A stretch of DNA of 9,151 nt from a bacterium (lineage in GTDB: Bacteria; Zixibacteria; MSB-5A5; GN15; FEB-12): assembly GCA_030612965.1 (NCBI GenBank), contig JAUWMW010000074.1:1-9151 (forward strand). The letters are read 5' to 3'. Each line of letters starts with the position of its first letter. The first letter of the stretch is position 1. Of the stretch, positions 6,695-9,151 are shown in pieces. The translations under genes and the position numbers were made by a program. The notes beneath the pieces are model-generated. The model was not told the DNA's origin. It made no database searches and saw only the letters and a list, made by a program, of their open reading frames with translations.

Positions 6695-7252
6695 TCAAAA
6701 TGAAGATGGCGGGTCCGAAGACGGACCCACCCTACTTGTTGACCGAAGTGCTTTTATCCCGTCTCGGAGCAAGTATCCCCCCGGCAAGCAGAGCATAACC
6801 AGCAAGAACCCGCCGACACACACCTTTCGCAGAAACCATTCCAGAACTGTCTGACAGCCGTCACCTTTGATTCTGTTTATTGAAGGGTCAGTAGGGAAAT
6901 ACTCGACTTCCACAGGGACAGGCTCCTCGATATACGAAAACTCCGGCCTGAGTTGGCCGCTTCGGTGCCCAGAGTATGCGGTAATTTCACGACCATCTGG
7001 AAGTTGGAATACATAAGTGTAACTGCAGGTCCAATGCGTACTGCCATCATCTCCGCTATCAGCCTCCTCCCAAGTATCAGTGACATGGCCCGGAGCCGTC
7101 TGTGCATTCTGGATGAGCAAGAACTCATGATAGGGGTTCTCCACAAGGTACTCAAAGAATCCAATACTGAAAGCGAGTGCCACCAGCCCCCAGGCGATTC
7201 TCTTTAGGGCTGCTTTTCGCCCCTTTGGCAGATCCGAGGTTTCCCCGGTCAT
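6695..7252 (-). CDS. DUF3592-like two-pass membrane protein with REP-encoded tail
   Basis: This is a 185-residue protein. A short basic N terminus precedes membrane helix 1 (about 19-37). An exported beta-rich domain follows (about 45-135) with AQTAPGHVTDTW, YTYVFQLPDGREI and EVEYFPTDPSINRI, the last two resembling the DUF3592 pattern, and then helix 2 (about 144-163). Cys76 and Cys133 could form a disulfide. The biochemical role of this family is unknown. The final 13 residues (173-185, ending VGPSSDPPSSF) are encoded by the 37-bp repeat at 6700-6736, so the natural C terminus was replaced or extended when the REP arrived. The start at 7252 has AGGTGA six bases upstream, overlapping the stop of the zinc-ribbon gene at 7259-7261. 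This suggests translational coupling. The gene is AT-richer than the housekeeping genes. Confidence 0.75.
   Translation of the reverse strand: MTGETSDLPKGRKAALKRIAWGLVALAFSIGFFEYLVENPYHEFLLIQNAQTAPGHVTDTWEEADSGDDGSTHWTCSYTYVFQLPDGREITAYSGHRSGQLRPEFSYIEEPVPVEVEYFPTDPSINRIKGDGCQTVLEWFLRKVCVGGFLLVMLCLPGGYLLRDGIKALRSTSRVGPSSDPPSSF
6708..6735 (-). repeat. REP element (copy C), upstream flank of the RAYT gene
   Basis: On the minus strand the order is GTAG (complement of 6732-6735), arm GGTGGGTCCG, loop TCTT, arm CGGACCCGCC. The stem is 10 bp with one T.G wobble. Including flanks, 6700-6736 is identical over 37 bp to 7623-7659. It lies inside the last codons of the DUF3592-like gene. The minus-strand continuation ATCTTCATTTTG is T-rich, so the hairpin may weaken transcription into the RAYT gene. 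Confidence 0.92.
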
Positions 7253-7258
7253 TTCATT

Positions 7259-7468
7259 TCACCTGCCAAGGATCTTCAGCAGATCATCTATCATATCACC
7301 TTTCAAGAAAAACGGATCGATACCAACACCAAGTATTGTATGACAATGCGGGGACACGTAAGAAACGCCCTCAAACTTCGGCTGAAGGGCTTCGTGTATT
7401 GGCATGTTTTGAATCGTCACGTTCATTAGTACCTTTTCGCATTTTGGACATTTCCCCGTACGCATCAT
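7259..7468 (-). CDS. Small zinc-ribbon-like protein, one cysteine missing
   Basis: This is a 69-residue cytosolic protein. The N-terminal knuckle is CPKC (Cys7, Cys10). The second half reads SYVSPHCHTILGVGIDP, where related small proteins would have a C-P-x-C knuckle; here the first position is Ser39 and only Cys42 remains, with His41 and His43 adjacent. A histidine could complete a Cys3His site, or metal binding may be lost. The role is unknown. The start at the first of two adjacent ATG codons (7468) is six bases after a GGAG ribosome site. It is followed after 6 bp by the DUF3592-like gene, which it probably leads as a two-gene operon. AT-rich sequence upstream (TATAAG, TATATA near 7490-7505 on the minus strand) may hold its promoter, but no -35 box was recognised. 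Confidence 0.75.
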   Translation of the reverse strand: MMRTGKCPKCEKVLMNVTIQNMPIHEALQPKFEGVSYVSPHCHTILGVGIDPFFLKGDMIDDLLKILGR

Positions 7469-7840
7469 TTCAAACTCCTAAAACAAATGCTTATACTCTG
7501 TATATAGCTATCCCAGCTAACGTACCCTTGATCCCACAATATGGCTAATACCGTCGCCGATGTCACGCAAAAAGTTGGGGCATCCTCCGTGGGGCGGACG
7601 AGGACTGTCTGCTCCACACGATATGAAGATGGCGGGTCCGAAGACGGACCCACCCTACTGGCTACTCAAGCGTGGTCAAGACCTGACACAACGGCACGTG
7701 GGATTTATCAACCAGCCCTGGGCGCTCCGTTGGCAGCCGAACGATTTTCGTGTAAACCTCTTGACATGCCGTATTCGCCCCCATTACTTGCCGCCTCCAA
7801 AACTGGAGAGACAGGACTAAGTTCCGTATAGGAGTGAGAG
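7469..7840. other. Divergent intergenic region
   Basis: These 372 bases lie between the divergent zinc-ribbon and malic enzyme genes. They contain REP copy D (7631-7658) and an AT-rich stretch next to the zinc-ribbon gene. There is a TTGACA at 7761-7766 that could be a -35 box for the malic enzyme, but the bases 17-18 further on do not form a recognisable -10. A small hairpin (CTCCA / TGGAG, 7795-7808) lies just before the malic enzyme ribosome site. Short open frames cross the region on both strands but show no protein-like character. Confidence 0.6.
7631..7658 (-). repeat. REP element (copy D), away from the RAYT gene
   Basis: On the minus strand it reads GTAG (complement of 7655-7658), arm GGTGGGTCCG, loop TCTT, arm CGGACCCGCC. 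The surrounding 37 bp (7623-7659) are identical to 6700-6736, about 920 bp away. It is in the same orientation as copy C and opposite to copy B. It is located between two divergently transcribed genes. The exact identity suggests recent copying or strong constraint on the element. Confidence 0.92.
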
Positions 7841-9151
7841 ATGATTACCAAACAGCAAGCGTTAGACTATCATTACAAAGGCCGTCGCGGCAAAATCGAG
7901 GTCTCCCCGACCAAGCCATGCCGCACGCAACTCGACCTTTCCCTGGCTTACACTCCCGGCGTGGCCGAACCATGTTTGGAGATAGCTGAGAATCCCGGCG
8001 ACGTTTACAAGTACACGGCCAAGGGCAACCTGGTGGCCGTCGTCTCCAACGGCACCGCCGTATTGGGACTCGGCAATATCGGAGCGGCAGCCGGCAAGCC
8101 GGTGATGGAAGGCAAGGGGATTCTGTTCAAACGGTTTGCCGATATCGATGTGTTCGACATCGAACTTGACACCGAAGATCCCGATGAAATCATCAAGGCC
8201 TGCCAACTGTTGGAGCCGACCTTCGGCGGCATCAATCTGGAGGACATCAAGGGACCGGAATGCTTCTATATCGAAGAGACGCTCCGAAAAACCATGAACA
8301 TCCCGGTATTCCACGACGATCAGCACGGCACCGCCATCATATCTGCAGCGGCGCTTCTGAACGCCCTGGAGATCGTCAAAAAAGATATCGCCAAGATTCG
8401 GGTGGTCTTCTCAGGCGCCGGGGCCGCCGGTATTGCCTGCGCCAAGCTCTATTGCTCGCTGGGCGTTAAGCATGAGAACCTTCTTATGATTGACTCCAAG
8501 GGCGTCATGTATGAAGGACGCGGCGACAAGTTCAACAAATACAAACAGGAGTTCGTGCGCAAGTCGGACTGCCACACGCTGGCCGATGCCATGAAGGGTG
8601 CCGATGTTTTTGTCGGCGTCTCTGTCAAAGATGCGGTAACGAAGGACATGGTCAAGTCAATGGCCAAAGACCCCATCATCTTCGCCATGGCCAACCCCGA
8701 TCCGGAAATCACCTATGTGGACGCCATGGACGCACGGCCTGACGCTATCATGGCCACCGGTCGCAGCGACTACCCCAACCAGGTCAACAATGTCCTGGGG
8801 TTCCCATTCATTTTCCGAGGTGCTTTGGATGTCCATGCTACCGCCATCAATGAAGAGATGAAAGTTGCTGCTGTCAAGGCGCTGGCCGAACTGGCCAAGC
8901 AGGAAGTGCCCGAGCAGGTGGCCAAGGCGTACGGTGTCGATCATTTCAATTTCGGTCGTGAGTACCTTATCCCGAAACCGTTCGATCCGCGCATTCTCGT
9001 CTGGGAATCAGCGGCTGTGGCTCAGGCGGCGATGGATACAGGTGTGGCGCAGCAGCCTGTCGATATCGAAGAATACAAGCAAGAACTGGCCAACCGGATC
9101 GGTCAGGGACGCAACCTGATGCGGGCGATAACAGCCAAAGCCAAACGCGAC
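7841..9151 (+). CDS. maeB: NADP-dependent malic enzyme, MaeB type (3' end outside window)
   Basis: The open frame runs 437 codons to the window edge without a stop. Malic enzyme converts malate to pyruvate and CO2 with reduction of NAD(P). The malic domain has Tyr37 in [11 protein letters not shown], the likely catalytic Lys92 in [16 protein letters not shown], and metal ligands Glu134 and Asp135 in NLEDIKGPE with Asp160 in DDQHGTA. The cofactor domain has GAGAAG (192-197), then MANPDPEI and [24 protein letters not shown]. Residues 420-437 ([18 protein letters not shown]) resemble the linker before the phosphotransacetylase-like domain of the roughly 760-residue MaeB proteins, so the gene probably continues with that domain. 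The start is supported by AGGAG at 7830-7834, six bases before the ATG. MaeB enzymes are usually NADP-preferring and controlled by acetyl-CoA through the C-terminal domain. Confidence 0.95.
   Translation, partial: MITKQQALDYHYKGRRGKIEVSPTKPCRTQLDLSLAYTPGVAEPCLEIAENPGDVYKYTAKGNLVAVVSNGTAVLGLGNIGAAAGKPVMEGKGILFKRFADIDVFDIELDTEDPDEIIKACQLLEPTFGGINLEDIKGPECFYIEETLRKTMNIPVFHDDQHGTAIISAAALLNALEIVKKDIAKIRVVFSGAGAAGIACAKLYCSLGVKHENLLMIDSKGVMYEGRGDKFNKYKQEFVRKSDCHTLADAMKGADVFVGVSVKDAVTKDMVKSMAKDPIIFAMANPDPEITYVDAMDARPDAIMATGRSDYPNQVNNVLGFPFIFRGALDVHATAINEEMKVAAVKALAELAKQEVPEQVAKAYGVDHFNFGREYLIPKPFDPRILVWESAAVAQAAMDTGVAQQPVDIEEYKQELANRIGQGRNLMRAITAKAKRD

Larger units (their letters stand above)
6112..6735. 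mobile_element. REP-RAYT-REP unit
   Basis: A RAYT gene is bracketed by two REP elements in inverted orientation, GTAG heads outward at 6112-6115 and 6732-6735. Total length is about 624 bp. This is the standard genomic arrangement of a RAYT and its cognate REPs. The right-hand REP lies inside the 3' end of the neighbouring DUF3592-like gene, so the right boundary is shared with coding sequence. Composition in the unit is lower in GC than the flanking housekeeping genes (22 of 60 bases are G or C at 6301-6360). Confidence 0.8.

Noticed and set aside
7465..7653. A 62-codon minus-strand open frame upstream of the zinc-ribbon gene
   Set aside because: It starts with a GTG inside REP copy D, has no ribosome site or family resemblance, and overlaps the start of the better-supported zinc-ribbon gene.
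7761..7790. TTGACA as a -35 box for the malic enzyme gene
   Set aside because: No acceptable -10 box is found 16-18 bases downstream, so the promoter was not called.
7862..8326. A 154-codon minus-strand open frame
   Set aside because: It is antisense to the malic enzyme gene, whose motifs are unmistakable in the plus strand; the frame is a codon-bias shadow.

Overview
The window comes from a bacterial chromosome. GC is moderate to fairly high over most genes, with a visibly AT-richer patch at about 6155-7470. Gene content is mostly housekeeping: a polyprenyl diphosphate synthase, a malic enzyme, a lysine/saccharopine-type dehydrogenase and an alpha/beta hydrolase. Added to this are a large VWA membrane protein and several small orphan proteins. 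Consensus-like sigma70 promoters and clear Shine-Dalgarno sites are present. The mix recalls uncultivated FCB-group lineages such as Zixibacteria, but that is an impression from protein style and not a demonstrated placement.

Layout. Positions 1-110 hold a cluster of short palindromic repeats at the 3' end of a minus-strand dehydrogenase gene (116-1258). A short divergent gene (1427-1768, +) encodes a stand-alone histidine-kinase DHp-like domain. Its 3' end overlaps by 9 bp the convergent 723-residue VWA / glutamine-amidotransferase-like membrane protein (1760-3931, -). Upstream of that on the same strand are a long-chain polyprenyl diphosphate synthase (4005-4988), with a good promoter in front of it, and a membrane-anchored alpha/beta hydrolase (5126-5983).

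The accessory part is 6100-7660. A REP-associated tyrosine transposase (RAYT, 6155-6655, -) is bracketed by two inverted copies of a 28-base REP element. Each copy is a GTAG tetranucleotide followed by a 10-bp imperfect hairpin with a TCTT loop. Upstream is a two-gene unit: a DUF3592-like membrane protein (6695-7252), whose last 13 codons are supplied by one REP copy, and a zinc-ribbon-like 69-residue protein (7259-7468) that lacks one of the four expected cysteines. A further REP copy, identical over 37 bp to the one in the DUF3592 gene, lies at 7623-7659 in the divergent intergenic region. A diverged copy lies at 24-50.

The window ends inside a plus-strand malic enzyme gene (7841 to the edge). 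Its open reading frame is uninterrupted and its last residues look like the linker to the phosphotransacetylase-like domain of MaeB enzymes.

The most notable system is the REP-RAYT-REP unit with its dispersed copies, including the one used as a coding tail. Next come the orphan DHp protein, the second tandem palindrome family at 51-110, and a G9 homopolymer inside the VWA gene.
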